64,000 nt of DNA, taken from CAZEDU01 sp964511185 (GTDB taxonomy: Bacteria > Myxococcota > Myxococcia > Myxococcales > Myxococcaceae). Below the pieces are notes generated by a model, which did not search any database, was not told the DNA's origin, and saw nothing but the letters and a program-made list of their open reading frames with translations. The stretch is from positions 1 to 64,000 of the forward strand of contig CAZEDU010000003.1 in NCBI GenBank assembly GCA_964511185.1, given 5' to 3'. Positions 43,760 through 52,629 of this stretch are shown here, piece after piece. The translations under genes were made by a program, and so were the position numbers. Numbering within the stretch: the first letter of the stretch is position 1; each line of letters begins with the position of its first letter.

Positions 43760-45021
43760 ATGAAGAACAAGAGAGATATGTCGCGTCGCGCCCTTCTGCA
43801 GGGCGCGGCAGGTGTCGCGGGCGGCCTGGCGGCGGTGCAAACGCCCGGAGGCGGCTGGTTCGCGGGGACCGCGCGCGCGCAGTCGCTGACCGAGAAGTCC
43901 GCCGTCGTCGTGGTGTTCTTGAACGGTGGCTACAACGCCATCTTCAACAGCGCGGACTCGTTCGTGCCGGCCGGCACGTTCGGCGCGACCGGGACCAACA
44001 CGCTGGCGCTCGCCAACGGGCTGGTGGTGGACCGGACGACGTTCGGCACGCTGCCGCAGTACGCGCTCGAGCACATCTCCACCATCGGCATCAAGCACGG
44101 GCAGACCGGGCACGACCAAGCCCGCCGCGTCGACTGGACGTTCAACGGCACGCGCTCGGCGCCGCTGATGTTGGCGAACGCGATGGGCGGCGACGCCGCG
44201 ATCAAGTGCGCGGTGGTNNNNNNNNNNTCGGCAACGAAGGGAGCGTGTTCGGCGGCGCGCCGATGAACCCGGAAGGCGGCGTGACGCTGCAGCGCATCTT
44301 GGACATGCAGTCGACCATCGCCGCGTTGGGTGGCGCGCCCGACGCGACCGCGCCCGACCGCGAGATCGCCGCGAAGGCCATCGGCATGTCGCAGGCCATG
44401 TCGGCGCGGCAGCTCACCACGAGCCCGGTCTCGTTGGTGACCACGCGCGAAGGCTACGACTCGGCGGTGGAGACGCTGCAGAAGCCCGTGCAGGTCTTCA
44501 ACTTCAACGAGATGGCCGCCGACTACGGCTTGCCGCAGACCAACGGCAACTACACGACGCGCGTCGACTCGTTCAACGCGAAGATGGCCGCCGCCGAGCT
44601 GATGGTGCGCGCGGGCACCAACGTCGTCGTCATCAACGACGGCGGTTGGGACACGCACGGCGACCGCACCGCGACCAACGTGCGCACCATGATGAACAAC
44701 CGCATCTTGAACGGGACGCAGAACGGCCGCGGCGGGCTGCGCAAGTTCATCGCGCGCATGATGAACATCCCCGACTACAACGTGGTGGTGGCCATCCTCG
44801 GCGACTTCGCGCGGAGCCTGCCCGGCTCCGACCATGCGTCGGCGCTCTCCGCCACGGTGATCGGCAAGTACGTCCGGGTCGGCACCACCGGCCGCATGTC
44901 GGCGAGCGTCAACCTGCCGAACGGCGGTCCGTCGGTGCCGCAGTTCTGGGCCTACCTCGCCAAGGTGAGCAAGGTCCCGACCGAGCCGTTCGGCGCCAAC
45001 CCGCACAACCTGGTGCTGTGA
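43760..45021 (+). CDS. DUF1501 protein with Tat signal, interrupted by a scaffold gap
   Basis: The product starts MKNKRDMSRRALLQGAAGV, a twin-arginine signal, so it is predicted to be exported folded. The body matches DUF1501, a sulfatase-like fold of unknown activity: GQTGHDQARRVDW near residue 115, NDGGWDTHGDR (the GGWDTH motif) and LGDFARSLPGSDHAS. Length is about 420 residues without the gap. The 10-N run at 44218-44227 separates two frames. A true gap of 3n+2 bases would join them. DUF1501 proteins usually occur beside exported cytochrome-like proteins, as here. Confidence 0.82.
44218..44227. other. Assembly gap (10 N) inside DUF1501 gene
   Basis: Ten unresolved bases. The left flank ends inside a codon (GTG GT) and the right flank begins with two bases of another (TC GGC AAC), so the missing length must be 3n+2 for the gene to be intact. 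Confidence 0.95.
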
Positions 45022-45115
45022 CTTCGGCCGCCTCTCGTCGACTCATTTCTCACGCCGCGGCCGACGCTAACGTGCTAACTCATGGGCCTTCACTGCGGTC
45101 AAGGGAGGGAACCCA

Positions 45116-45973
45116 ATGCGAGTTGTGCTCGGAGCGTTGATCTCACTCGTCTCGGCCACCGCTTTCGCGCAAGCGGGCGCTGAGACGACGAAGGTGCTGG
45201 TGAAGACGAAGGAGGGCGTGAACATTTCGTGCGCCGTGACCGGCAACGGTCCGCGCACGGTGATGTTCGTCCATGGTTGGTTGAACTCCAGCCTGGGGTT
45301 CGCCGAGGTGGTCAAGAACGTCGACCCGGCGGGGCTGCGCTTGGTCAGCTGCGACCTCCGCGGCACTGGCGACTCCGACAAGCCCGAGGGGGGCTACACC
45401 ATCGAGCAGTTCGCCAAGGACACGATGGCGGTCGCGGATCACCTGAAGGCCAAGAAGGTCACCTTGGTTGGCTTTAGCATGGGCGGGCCGATCTCCGAGT
45501 GGGCGGCCATCAAGTGGCCAGGCAAGGTGGCCGGGCTCGTGCTCGTCAACCCGTCGCCGGCTTCCGGCGTTCCGCTTCCGCCCGAGGCGATCGACCTCTT
45601 CCGCAACTCGGTCGGCAACAGCGAGAAGCACAAGACCATCTACGCGGCGGGTGGCTCGAAGAACATTCCGCCCGAAACGCTGAAGGCGCTGCTGGAGGAC
45701 GCGGCGAAGGTCCCGGCGCCTGCGCTGCAGGGCGGCTTCGATGCGTTCACCAAGGCCAACTTCATCGACAAGCTGTCGTCGATCAAGGTTCCGACGTTGG
45801 TCATCGGCTCGGACGACCTCTTCTACAACCAAGACACGCTCCACAAGACCGTGGTCGAGAAGATTCCCGGCTCGCGCTTGGTCTATCTGCCCGGCGCCGG
45901 TCACTGGACGATCGCCGAGAGGCCGCGCGAAGTGGCGGCTCTGATCAGCGCGTACCTGGCTGCCAGCAAGTAG
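45116..45973 (+). CDS. Exported alpha/beta hydrolase
   Basis: A 285-residue hydrolase with a cleavable signal peptide (VLGALISLVSATAFAQ, about residues 4-19). The fold shows VMFVHGWLNSS (HG oxyanion region), the nucleophile elbow GFSMGG with Ser121, LVIGSDDLFY with the acid, and GAGHWTIAE with the catalytic His. CDLRGTGDSDKP is the strand-4 loop typical of haloalkane dehalogenase/esterase-type enzymes. It probably hydrolyses an ester or lactone in the periplasm or outside the cell; the substrate is unknown. A strong intrinsic terminator follows. Confidence 0.82.
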   Translation: MRVVLGALISLVSATAFAQAGAETTKVLVKTKEGVNISCAVTGNGPRTVMFVHGWLNSSLGFAEVVKNVDPAGLRLVSCDLRGTGDSDKPEGGYTIEQFAKDTMAVADHLKAKKVTLVGFSMGGPISEWAAIKWPGKVAGLVLVNPSPASGVPLPPEAIDLFRNSVGNSEKHKTIYAAGGSKNIPPETLKALLEDAAKVPAPALQGGFDAFTKANFIDKLSSIKVPTLVIGSDDLFYNQDTLHKTVVEKIPGSRLVYLPGAGHWTIAERPREVAALISAYLAASK

Positions 45974-45993
45974 GTCAGCAGAGCTCAAGCTGA

Positions 45994-46029
45994 GAGGCGG
46001 GGCGCTCGGCGCTCCGCCTCTTTCTTTTT
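45994..46029 (+). terminator. Intrinsic terminator after the hydrolase gene
   Basis: A 12-bp stem (GAGGCGGGGCGC with GCGCTCCGCCTC, one G-U pair), a 3-base TCG loop and a T-rich tail (TTTCTTTTT) follow directly. This is a textbook rho-independent terminator in the plus direction. Confidence 0.85.
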
Positions 46030-46031
46030 GT

Positions 46032-46721
46032 CTAGCTTTTGGGGTTCACCGGCCAGATGCCGCGCCGGTGGAGGAAGCTCGCCAAGAAGGCCATCAAGAA
46101 GACGCAGGTCGGAATCTGGGACCAGCTCGGCAGCGGCGAGAACACCGCGACGCTCGAGATCACCAGCGCGGCGACGCCGTACTGCCACTTGCGCATCGAG
46201 AACTGCACCACGATGGCGCCCCAAATCGAAGGGAGCAGCCAGTCGAAGGCGGCCACCACCGGCGGCGGCAGCAACTTGATGACCGCGGTGATGAAGAGCG
46301 CGCCGGCCAGGGTCGCCGCGGTGATCATGACTTGGGTGGTGACCACCGCGAGGGCCGCGACGACTTCGCTCTCTGGAGAGCCTTCCTGCACCGACGTCGC
46401 CTCCTGCGCGAGGGCGGACACCGGCAGTCGAAAGTTCGAAATGTTTCCCGCCACGAAGCTGATGTAGGTGCCAGCGATGCCGAGCACCATGAAGTACGAA
46501 ATCGGCTCGATGAACCACAGGGGCAGGCTGAAGCCGAGCACCGCGACGGTGCCCTTGGCGACCGCGGCCCAGTCGGTGGTGAGCCCTTCGAAGATCATCA
46601 AGTAGAGCGGCGGCAGGAAGAACACGAACATGTGAGCCACCGAAGTCCACAGGCCGATTCGGTGAGCGCTCGGCGCGTACTCGCTTTGGAGGATTCGGTT
46701 CTTTTCGTGCTCGCTGAGCAT
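46032..46721 (-). CDS. Polytopic membrane protein, partner of the DUF5058-type gene
   Basis: A 229-residue protein with about six hydrophobic helices and a soluble N-terminal part of about 25 residues. Helix segments include AHMFVFFLPPLYLMIF and LPLWFIEPISYFMVLGIAGTYISFVAG. A long central polar region (about residues 115-140) has a short helix with Gln and Glu. It is immediately downstream (10 bases) of the DUF5058-type gene on the same strand, and the pair is likely to form one complex. No transporter signature recognised. Confidence 0.65.
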   Translation of the reverse strand: MLSEHEKNRILQSEYAPSAHRIGLWTSVAHMFVFFLPPLYLMIFEGLTTDWAAVAKGTVAVLGFSLPLWFIEPISYFMVLGIAGTYISFVAGNISNFRLPVSALAQEATSVQEGSPESEVVAALAVVTTQVMITAATLAGALFITAVIKLLPPPVVAAFDWLLPSIWGAIVVQFSMRKWQYGVAALVISSVAVFSPLPSWSQIPTCVFLMAFLASFLHRRGIWPVNPKS

Positions 46722-46731
46722 CGGTTGCCTT

Positions 46732-47475
46732 TCAGCGGCGCGACAGCTCGCCGGCCAACATCCCCACCACGAGCGCCACGAACAGGAAGTAGTCGCGCAT
46801 CGCGGGCTTGTTGTAGCGCTTGCTCAACAGCAACCAGACGGCGGCCGCTCCGCCGCCGGAGAGGCTGGCGATGAGCGGCGACCAAGTGCCCTTGGTGACG
46901 AGCGGCTTGAGGCTGTCGTTCGCGAACATGCGTCCGAAGCTGCCGAGCATCATCGCCATGGTGATGATCTGCAGTCGCTTCGCGTCTCCGCCGGCCAATC
47001 GGTTTCTGATTTGAGGGAGCCAGCGGGTGAAGACGCCCCCAACCAGCACCCAGCCGAACGAGCCGAGCGCGCCGATCCAAAACACGGTTGGCAGCGCCGC
47101 GACCGTCATTCCTTCGCGCGTCAAGGGAACACCCGCCGCTTCGGCTCCCGACTTGGCGGCGATCATCTCGTACATCACAGCGCCGACCGCGGCCGACTCA
47201 CGGGCGAACGAGTAGGCCCCTCCGAGCGCAGGCACGATGACGGCCAGCCCGACGAAGACGCCGAGCGCGGGTCCGAGCGAGCCAATGAAGGACGCCGCGA
47301 CCGCGCGCCGCATGAGCGAGTCGCTCATGCTCAGCTTCGACCCAGTCCGCCGCGCCAGCCGATAGAACAAAAACGATTGAAGGAGCGCGCTGCCCGCGAA
47401 CACGGCCCCGATGGCCCACATGCCGGGAGAGGAGGCGATCTGCAGCCAGGCTGGAGTCTCCATGCCCCTCAGCAT
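46732..47475 (-). CDS. DUF5058-type membrane protein
   Basis: A 247-residue integral membrane protein. The layout resembles the DUF5058 family: ASSPGMWAIGAVFAGSALLQSFLFYRLARR at the N-terminus, then RRAVAASFIGSLGPALGVFVGLAVI and a second-half segment that includes QIITMAMMLGSFGRMFAND. DUF5058 proteins are of unknown function, sometimes described as channel- or transporter-like. The ATG at 47475 gives MLRGMETP; an alternative start at 47463 (METPAW) is possible. The partner gene follows after 10 bases. Assignment rests on general pattern, not on a search. Confidence 0.62.
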   Translation of the reverse strand: MLRGMETPAWLQIASSPGMWAIGAVFAGSALLQSFLFYRLARRTGSKLSMSDSLMRRAVAASFIGSLGPALGVFVGLAVIVPALGGAYSFARESAAVGAVMYEMIAAKSGAEAAGVPLTREGMTVAALPTVFWIGALGSFGWVLVGGVFTRWLPQIRNRLAGGDAKRLQIITMAMMLGSFGRMFANDSLKPLVTKGTWSPLIASLSGGGAAAVWLLLSKRYNKPAMRDYFLFVALVVGMLAGELSRR

Positions 47476-47514
47476 GAGCGCATCGCCGCCTCGTATCTAT
47501 ATTTCGTCGGCGAT

Positions 47515-48735
47515 TTAGGCGTGCAGCCGCTGCAGGTTCCCTTCGGCGAAGAAGTCCTCCACCCGGGTGGTCCCCGACGAGATGCCGAGAAAGCGATTGG
47601 TTTGCTCTTGATTGCCTTTCAAGGCTCGGCGCAGCTGTCTCATCTGTTCTGACGGAGGGCCGAGCGCCGCCATGCGAAGGGTGTATTCGTAATGGCCCAT
47701 GGCGGACTCGTTTCGCTGCCGTTCGTACTGCGCCAGCGCCACCTGCATCGGCGCATTTCCAGAGAGGCCCGCGTGGACCGCTTCGGCCAAGAGCTCGGCG
47801 TCGCGGAACGCATCGAGAATCCCGTGGCCGAGCAGTGGATCTTTGTGGAAACCCGCATCGCCGACCAACGCCCAGCCGGGGCCGTGCGGCCGTCGCATGA
47901 AGTTCGGCAGGTCGGCGGTGCCGCGGAAGCGGTCTTCCCGACGCGCGGCGCGCACCCGCTCATGCAGCAGCGGCATTTGAGCGAGCGCTTCGCGGTACGA
48001 CGCTTCGATGTTGCGCCGTACCCGTCTGAACTGCGAGTGGGGCCACCCCACCATGACGCAGGCCAGGTCGCCGTTCGTGGGAATGACGAAGACGACGTTC
48101 GTGGGACGGTAGTACGACTCCCACCACACGCCACGCGGCTCTCGAAGGGTCGGTAGGCCGCTCCAGTAGCTGTAGTACCAACACAACAGAGGCGGTGCGG
48201 TGTTGTAGGCCGGGGCCTTCACTGTTCTTGCGAGACGAGAGTGCTTTCCGTCCGCGCCGATGATGACGTCGGCGAGCTCGGTGACGGTTCGGCCCTGCTT
48301 GTCGACGCCGCGGATGCCATAGACGCGGGGACCGTCTTTCAGGATCTCTCGAACGGAGAAGCCCAGGCGGGCTTCGACACCGGCGGCAAGCGCTCCTTCG
48401 AGCAGAACGGAGTCGAGCAAGAACCGTCGTGGGGCGAAGTTCTCGTAGACTCCGTCGATGGACGGAACCCAGCCCGAGAGCACCGTCTCACCGTAGTCGG
48501 CGACGACCTTGACCAGGGCCGGGCAGCCACTGGCCGAGACCTTGTCCAACAACCCCCAGCGCCTCAGCTGGCGGACGGCGAAGGGACGGACGATGTGCGT
48601 GGAGAGCGTGTCTTTCGGAAAGACGTCGCGGTCGAGCAAGAGCACGCGGTGGCCTTTTCGGCCGAGCAGCATCGCCGTCGGAGCGCCGCCGCAACGCGAA
48701 CCGATGACAATCGCGTCCCACTTCGAGGGGCTCAA
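47515..48735 (-). CDS. FAD-dependent oxidoreductase (PHBH/geranylgeranyl-reductase-like)
   Basis: A 406-residue flavoprotein. DAIVIGSRCGGAPTAMLLGRKGHRVLLLDRD at residues 7-37 is the Rossmann GxGxxG-type FAD motif (here a GSRCGG variant). A second FAD contact is ADVIIGADGKHS (GD motif), and VGDAGFHKDPLLGHGILDAF is the GDA-type flavin-binding helix. The fold belongs to the p-hydroxybenzoate hydroxylase superfamily, which includes tetracycline/aromatic hydroxylases, geranylgeranyl reductases and flavin halogenases. Substrate is unknown. It could modify a lipid or secondary metabolite. Confidence 0.8.
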   Translation of the reverse strand: MSPSKWDAIVIGSRCGGAPTAMLLGRKGHRVLLLDRDVFPKDTLSTHIVRPFAVRQLRRWGLLDKVSASGCPALVKVVADYGETVLSGWVPSIDGVYENFAPRRFLLDSVLLEGALAAGVEARLGFSVREILKDGPRVYGIRGVDKQGRTVTELADVIIGADGKHSRLARTVKAPAYNTAPPLLCWYYSYWSGLPTLREPRGVWWESYYRPTNVVFVIPTNGDLACVMVGWPHSQFRRVRRNIEASYREALAQMPLLHERVRAARREDRFRGTADLPNFMRRPHGPGWALVGDAGFHKDPLLGHGILDAFRDAELLAEAVHAGLSGNAPMQVALAQYERQRNESAMGHYEYTLRMAALGPPSEQMRQLRRALKGNQEQTNRFLGISSGTTRVEDFFAEGNLQRLHA

Positions 48736-48888
48736 CCGAACTCTCCGGGTGCGTCGAGCGAAGGGCAGCGTTCGAAGGGAATGCTACCAGGCCACGAGGC
48801 TCGGGACTGTGCGGCGGACTGTAGGCGAAGGAGTGTAGGTGTGGCGGATACTGGAGCACGGCGCCTGTCACTTCGCGGTCATCGCCGT

Positions 48889-48907
48889 TTGCCAGTACAC
48901 TGGGCAA
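48889..48907. promoter_or_regulatory. Quasi-palindromic operator-like sequence upstream of HATPase gene
   Basis: TTGCCAGT-AC-ACTGGGCAA is nearly self-complementary (one bulged base). It lies about 52 bases before the ATG at 48960, in the 224-base spacer shared with the divergent FAD oxidoreductase gene. It could bind a dimeric regulator. Confidence 0.45.
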
Positions 48908-48959
48908 GTCGCTGTTTCGGAGGGGTAATGCAGATTTCGCGGGTGCTGAGGTTGCCCTG

Positions 48960-49952
48960 ATGCGCGCGGCCATTCTCGCGTTGACGCAGCATCGGCAGAC
49001 CCGCAGACAGATCACGCGGGCGCTTCAGGCCAACGGCAGCACCGTCTCTTTCGTGATGAAAGCCGAAGAGGCCAAGCAGGCCTGGGCTCGTCAGACGCCG
49101 CATCTGGTGATCATCGACTGCGACAGCGAAGAGGGGCACTCCGCCCTGCAGGTCCTGCAGCAAGAACGATCAGCCTCCGGAACGACTCCGATCGTTCTGT
49201 TGTCCCTCGGCTTCGACAAGCGGCCATTGGTGGCGGCCCTCGAGAGCGAGGAGATTCGAAACGTGGTGGCCAAGCATGGCCCAGCACGCGCGCTCTACCC
49301 GGTATTCGATGAGCGCGAGCTGTCCGTCACGTGCGAGAAGCTGATTCAGCAGAACATCTTCGGCGTCGACAAGTACGTCGGCGGGTGGGGAGTGGTGGTC
49401 AACAGCGCCGTCATTCGATCGTTGGATGACAAGGCGGATTTCGTCGACCTCTTCCAGGCGTACCTCGAGTCGCTCGACTGTCCCCCGTCGGTTCTCCCCG
49501 AGATGTTGACCGCGGCCGAGGAGCTGATTCTCAACGCCATGGTCCACGCGCCTCGGACCAAGGACGGTGCCCCACGCTACGAGTCCTCCGAGCTGGATCC
49601 CCATTTGGTGTTGGAGCCGCACGAGGCGGTGACCGTCGTCTATGCCTGTGATGGTCAACGCTTGATGCTCTCGGTCGTCGATAACTTCGGCTCGATGACC
49701 CAGGAGGCGCTCCGCCAATACCTATTCAGCCGGCTGACGTCGACCCAGCTCGTCATTGACGAGAAGCCGAGCGGGGCGGGCATTGGCTTGGCGATGGCGC
49801 TGCGCGGCGTTCACCAGCTGGTCGTGAACGTGGAGACGCACAAGCGGACCGAAGTGATCATCGGTTGGTACCTGCGAGTGACCAACAGCTCTGAGTTTCG
49901 AGAGGTCGGAAAGTCAATCAACGTCTTCTGGCTGCAGCAGCCCTCTCACTGA
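48960..49952 (+). CDS. Pseudo-receiver plus HATPase domain regulator (anti-sigma-kinase-like)
   Basis: A 330-residue protein. Residues 1-120 look like a CheY-like receiver whose acidic pocket is broken: ILALTQHRQT replaces the usual DD pair, though IIDCDSEEG keeps an Asp near the phospho-site. Residues 180-320 contain an HATPase_c domain with LTAAEELILNAMVHAP (N box), SVVDNFGSMT (D-box-like G1) and PSGAGIGLAMALRG (G2). There is no transmitter His, so it resembles anti-sigma/RsbW-type Ser kinases. The convergent neighbour is a SpoIIE-type phosphatase, suggesting a partner-switching pair. Cytoplasmic. Confidence 0.75.
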   Translation: MRAAILALTQHRQTRRQITRALQANGSTVSFVMKAEEAKQAWARQTPHLVIIDCDSEEGHSALQVLQQERSASGTTPIVLLSLGFDKRPLVAALESEEIRNVVAKHGPARALYPVFDERELSVTCEKLIQQNIFGVDKYVGGWGVVVNSAVIRSLDDKADFVDLFQAYLESLDCPPSVLPEMLTAAEELILNAMVHAPRTKDGAPRYESSELDPHLVLEPHEAVTVVYACDGQRLMLSVVDNFGSMTQEALRQYLFSRLTSTQLVIDEKPSGAGIGLAMALRGVHQLVVNVETHKRTEVIIGWYLRVTNSSEFREVGKSINVFWLQQPSH

Positions 49953-49962
49953 CGCGCGCCGC

Positions 49963-52464
49963 TCAAAGAAGATCCGCCACGGTCAAGGTGACGTCGTCGT
50001 CGGGGGGCATCTCGGCCCAGAACGCGGTCGCTGACGACAACACGTGATCGATGGTTTGGACCGGGTCGAGCTTCGCCGTGTTGACCAGGAGATCCACGAA
50101 GGCGCGATAGCCGAGCTGTAGCCCCTCGGGGTTGGTGCACTCCACCAAGCCGTCGGTGAAGAGGACCACCCGATCTCCCGGCGAGTACTGCCGCACCTGG
50201 CTCTGGAAGTGCTTGGCGTTCTCTTCGCCGAGGATCGGCCCAGAGCTGGTCAGGTTCTCGACGCGCACCATCCCACCCGCGCGGGTCAGGTACATCGGCG
50301 GTTTATGTCCGGCGTTGGCGAAGGTTAGGGTCTTCGCGGAGGGATCGACGATGCAGGCGAAGGCGGTCATCACCAAGTTGCCGCGGGTCGTCTCGAGAAT
50401 CACGTCGGAGAGCGTGCCGAGCAATTCTTGAAGATCCACCCCGGTTCCCTGGTGCACGACGGTGGAGGTGCAGGCTTTGGCGATGGTGGTCACCATCCCC
50501 GCTCCTACGCCATGCCCCGTGACGTCGCCGATCAACAGCAGCGTCTTCTCTTCGAGCGGGATGCACAGCCAAAGGTCACCGCCGACCTTGCTGGCGGAGC
50601 GAACTTCTCCCGCCACGCGCAGGCTGGGGCGCTCGATCAGCATCTTGGGTGGGACGATCGCGTGCTGGATGTCACGCGCGAGGATCATCTCGGCTTCGAG
50701 CCGCTCTTTCTCGGCCTCGAGCAGCTGCAGCCGGGTGGTCTGCAGCTCTTCGAGGCTCTGCTGCAGCCGCGTGTTGGCTTGCGCGAGCTCTTGCGTTCTC
50801 TCCTCGACCCGCCGCTCCAGCGTCCGGTTGAGCTCGTCGATCTGCGAGAACGCGGTGGCGTTCTCCAGGGCGATGGAAGCCTGGGTGGCGAAGACGTTGA
50901 GGAGCTCTTTGTGTTGCTCCTGAAAGACGCGCGTCTTCACCGTCGAGTCCAGGTAGATGAAGCCCACGATGCCCTGCTTGGTCTTGAGCGGCGCGCAGAT
51001 GATCGAACGAACCCCGGTCGCCACCACCGACGCTCTGCCGCGGAAACGACCGTCGACCTGCGCGTTGTCCGCCAGGACCGCTGACCCGGCCTCGCGCGCT
51101 TGTTCGACCGCCCCGAAGGAGATCTGCTCTTGCCCACCGGCGTTGACGCTCTCTGGGCTCAGCCCACGCCCCGCGACGCACAGCAGCGAGCCATCGGGCT
51201 CGACGCGGAGGAGCGCTCCCCGCTCGGCCTTCAGGAGCGTGACGGTGCGGTCGAGAATCGTCTGCAGCAGTTGCTTCAGGTCGAGCGTCGAGGACAGAGC
51301 GCGCGTCATCTCGAAGATCGCGTTGAGCTCCACGTCCGCGTCGACCGGAGCAGCGGTGAGGGTGCTGCGCATGATCGACCGCGACATCATCAACGACGCG
51401 CCTTCACCCTTGCTGCCTTCGAGCTGCGCCAACGCCTTCGAGCGCTCGTCGGCGCCGCTGCGGCTGAAGATGTCGCGGCCACGGGCGATCAGCAGGCGAA
51501 TCGGCTTTTGCGAGCGGCTCTGCAAGAACGCCGCGTGGCGCGCGATGAGTCGCGCTTGATCGAGCGTGGCGCCCGTCGCGTCGCACACCGCCAGCGCTTC
51601 GTCGAACGTCCGTTGGCTCGAGAGGTCGCCGTCGAGCAGCTGAAGCTGCTGCTTGAGCGCGAGCAGCCAGGGGCGGTATCGCGGGCTGTGCGCGCAATAA
51701 ACCTGCGCCTTCTTGAACGCGTCGCGGGCAGCGTCGAGCGAGAGCCCCCCGACGTTGAGGGCGGACCATTGCTCTTCGAGCCGAGCGCGGGCGATCAGCA
51801 CCAGCGCGCGCAAGTAGGGCTCGGCGAAGGCCGACGCCGCCTCCCAAGCGGAAACGGTCTCGATCAACAAGGGCAGCGCCTCTTTGGGCCGCTCCAAGTC
51901 GAGGAGCGCTTCGGCTCGCAGAATGGCCGCCCAGCTCTGGCCGAGCATGGGGAGCTTGGCTTGTGCGATCGCCGCCAGCTGATGGGCTTCGTTCAGCGCG
52001 CCGAACGCGAGCTGTAGCACCGCGTTCGCCAGGTCGCTGTCGATGGAGCCGCCGATGCGCTGAGCGTTCTGCTCGATGAGACGGCTGGCGCCTTCGAGGT
52101 GGGCGGTCGCGCACGCGGCTTCGACTTGAAGCGCCAAGAGCACCGCGGCGAAGTCTTTCTCTCCCGCGGTGAAGAGGCCCTCGCTGGCGCGGCGAAGCAG
52201 CTCGTCCGCGGTCTCGAGCTGCGCCGCTTCGCGCGCGGCCAGCGCGGCGATGGCCTCGGCCCGAGGCCTCCAGTCCTCTGCGTCCGCCCTCTCCCGAAGC
52301 GCATCAAGCGCAGAGCCCATCAGCTGCTCGGAGCGGGTGAAGAGGCCAAGCTGGGCGAGGCGATAGGCCTGCATCACCCGCTTGAACGGTGGCGGTGGCG
52401 CGGCGCCCCAATGCGTCCCGGCCGCTCGGATGATGGCGCTCGATTGCGCCTTGAGCACATTCAT
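49963..52464 (-). CDS. TPR-GAF-SpoIIE-type PP2C phosphatase
   Basis: An 833-residue cytoplasmic regulator. The first half (about residues 1-380) is helical TPR-like repeats (LRRASEGLFTAGEKDFAAVLLALQVE, LQLLDGDLSSQRTFDEALAVCD). Residues 395-560 are a GAF domain (FEMTRALSSTLDLKQLLQTILDRTVTLLKAERGAL, ICAPLKTKQGIVGFIYLDS). A coiled-coil segment follows (about 565-610). The C-terminal part is a SpoIIE-type PPM phosphatase with ASKVGGDLWLCIPL, IGDVTGHGVGAGMVTT (metal Asp), FANAGHKPP and FTDGLVECTNP. Such enzymes dephosphorylate anti-anti-sigma factors or other signalling proteins. The ATG at 52464 is chosen; longer readings have no domain support. Confidence 0.88.
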   Translation of the reverse strand: MNVLKAQSSAIIRAAGTHWGAAPPPPFKRVMQAYRLAQLGLFTRSEQLMGSALDALRERADAEDWRPRAEAIAALAAREAAQLETADELLRRASEGLFTAGEKDFAAVLLALQVEAACATAHLEGASRLIEQNAQRIGGSIDSDLANAVLQLAFGALNEAHQLAAIAQAKLPMLGQSWAAILRAEALLDLERPKEALPLLIETVSAWEAASAFAEPYLRALVLIARARLEEQWSALNVGGLSLDAARDAFKKAQVYCAHSPRYRPWLLALKQQLQLLDGDLSSQRTFDEALAVCDATGATLDQARLIARHAAFLQSRSQKPIRLLIARGRDIFSRSGADERSKALAQLEGSKGEGASLMMSRSIMRSTLTAAPVDADVELNAIFEMTRALSSTLDLKQLLQTILDRTVTLLKAERGALLRVEPDGSLLCVAGRGLSPESVNAGGQEQISFGAVEQAREAGSAVLADNAQVDGRFRGRASVVATGVRSIICAPLKTKQGIVGFIYLDSTVKTRVFQEQHKELLNVFATQASIALENATAFSQIDELNRTLERRVEERTQELAQANTRLQQSLEELQTTRLQLLEAEKERLEAEMILARDIQHAIVPPKMLIERPSLRVAGEVRSASKVGGDLWLCIPLEEKTLLLIGDVTGHGVGAGMVTTIAKACTSTVVHQGTGVDLQELLGTLSDVILETTRGNLVMTAFACIVDPSAKTLTFANAGHKPPMYLTRAGGMVRVENLTSSGPILGEENAKHFQSQVRQYSPGDRVVLFTDGLVECTNPEGLQLGYRAFVDLLVNTAKLDPVQTIDHVLSSATAFWAEMPPDDDVTLTVADLL

Positions 52465-52629
52465 GTCGGCCTCGGGACGCCACCACGAAAGCACACGCCT
52501 GTCACGGATGCGCTCCGCCAGGAGTAGGCGGGTTCGGCAGGCCTGCGCACCTGCGCGCGGGACTTGGCCAAAGCCTTCTCCTTCTGTCCCGTGCGTAAAG
52601 GTGGATGTATCTTTCGAGAAAGCCGACGC

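Noticed and set aside
48935..48955. GG-N10-GC sequence before the HATPase gene
   Set aside because: The -24 box is poor and it lies too close to the ATG to serve as a promoter.
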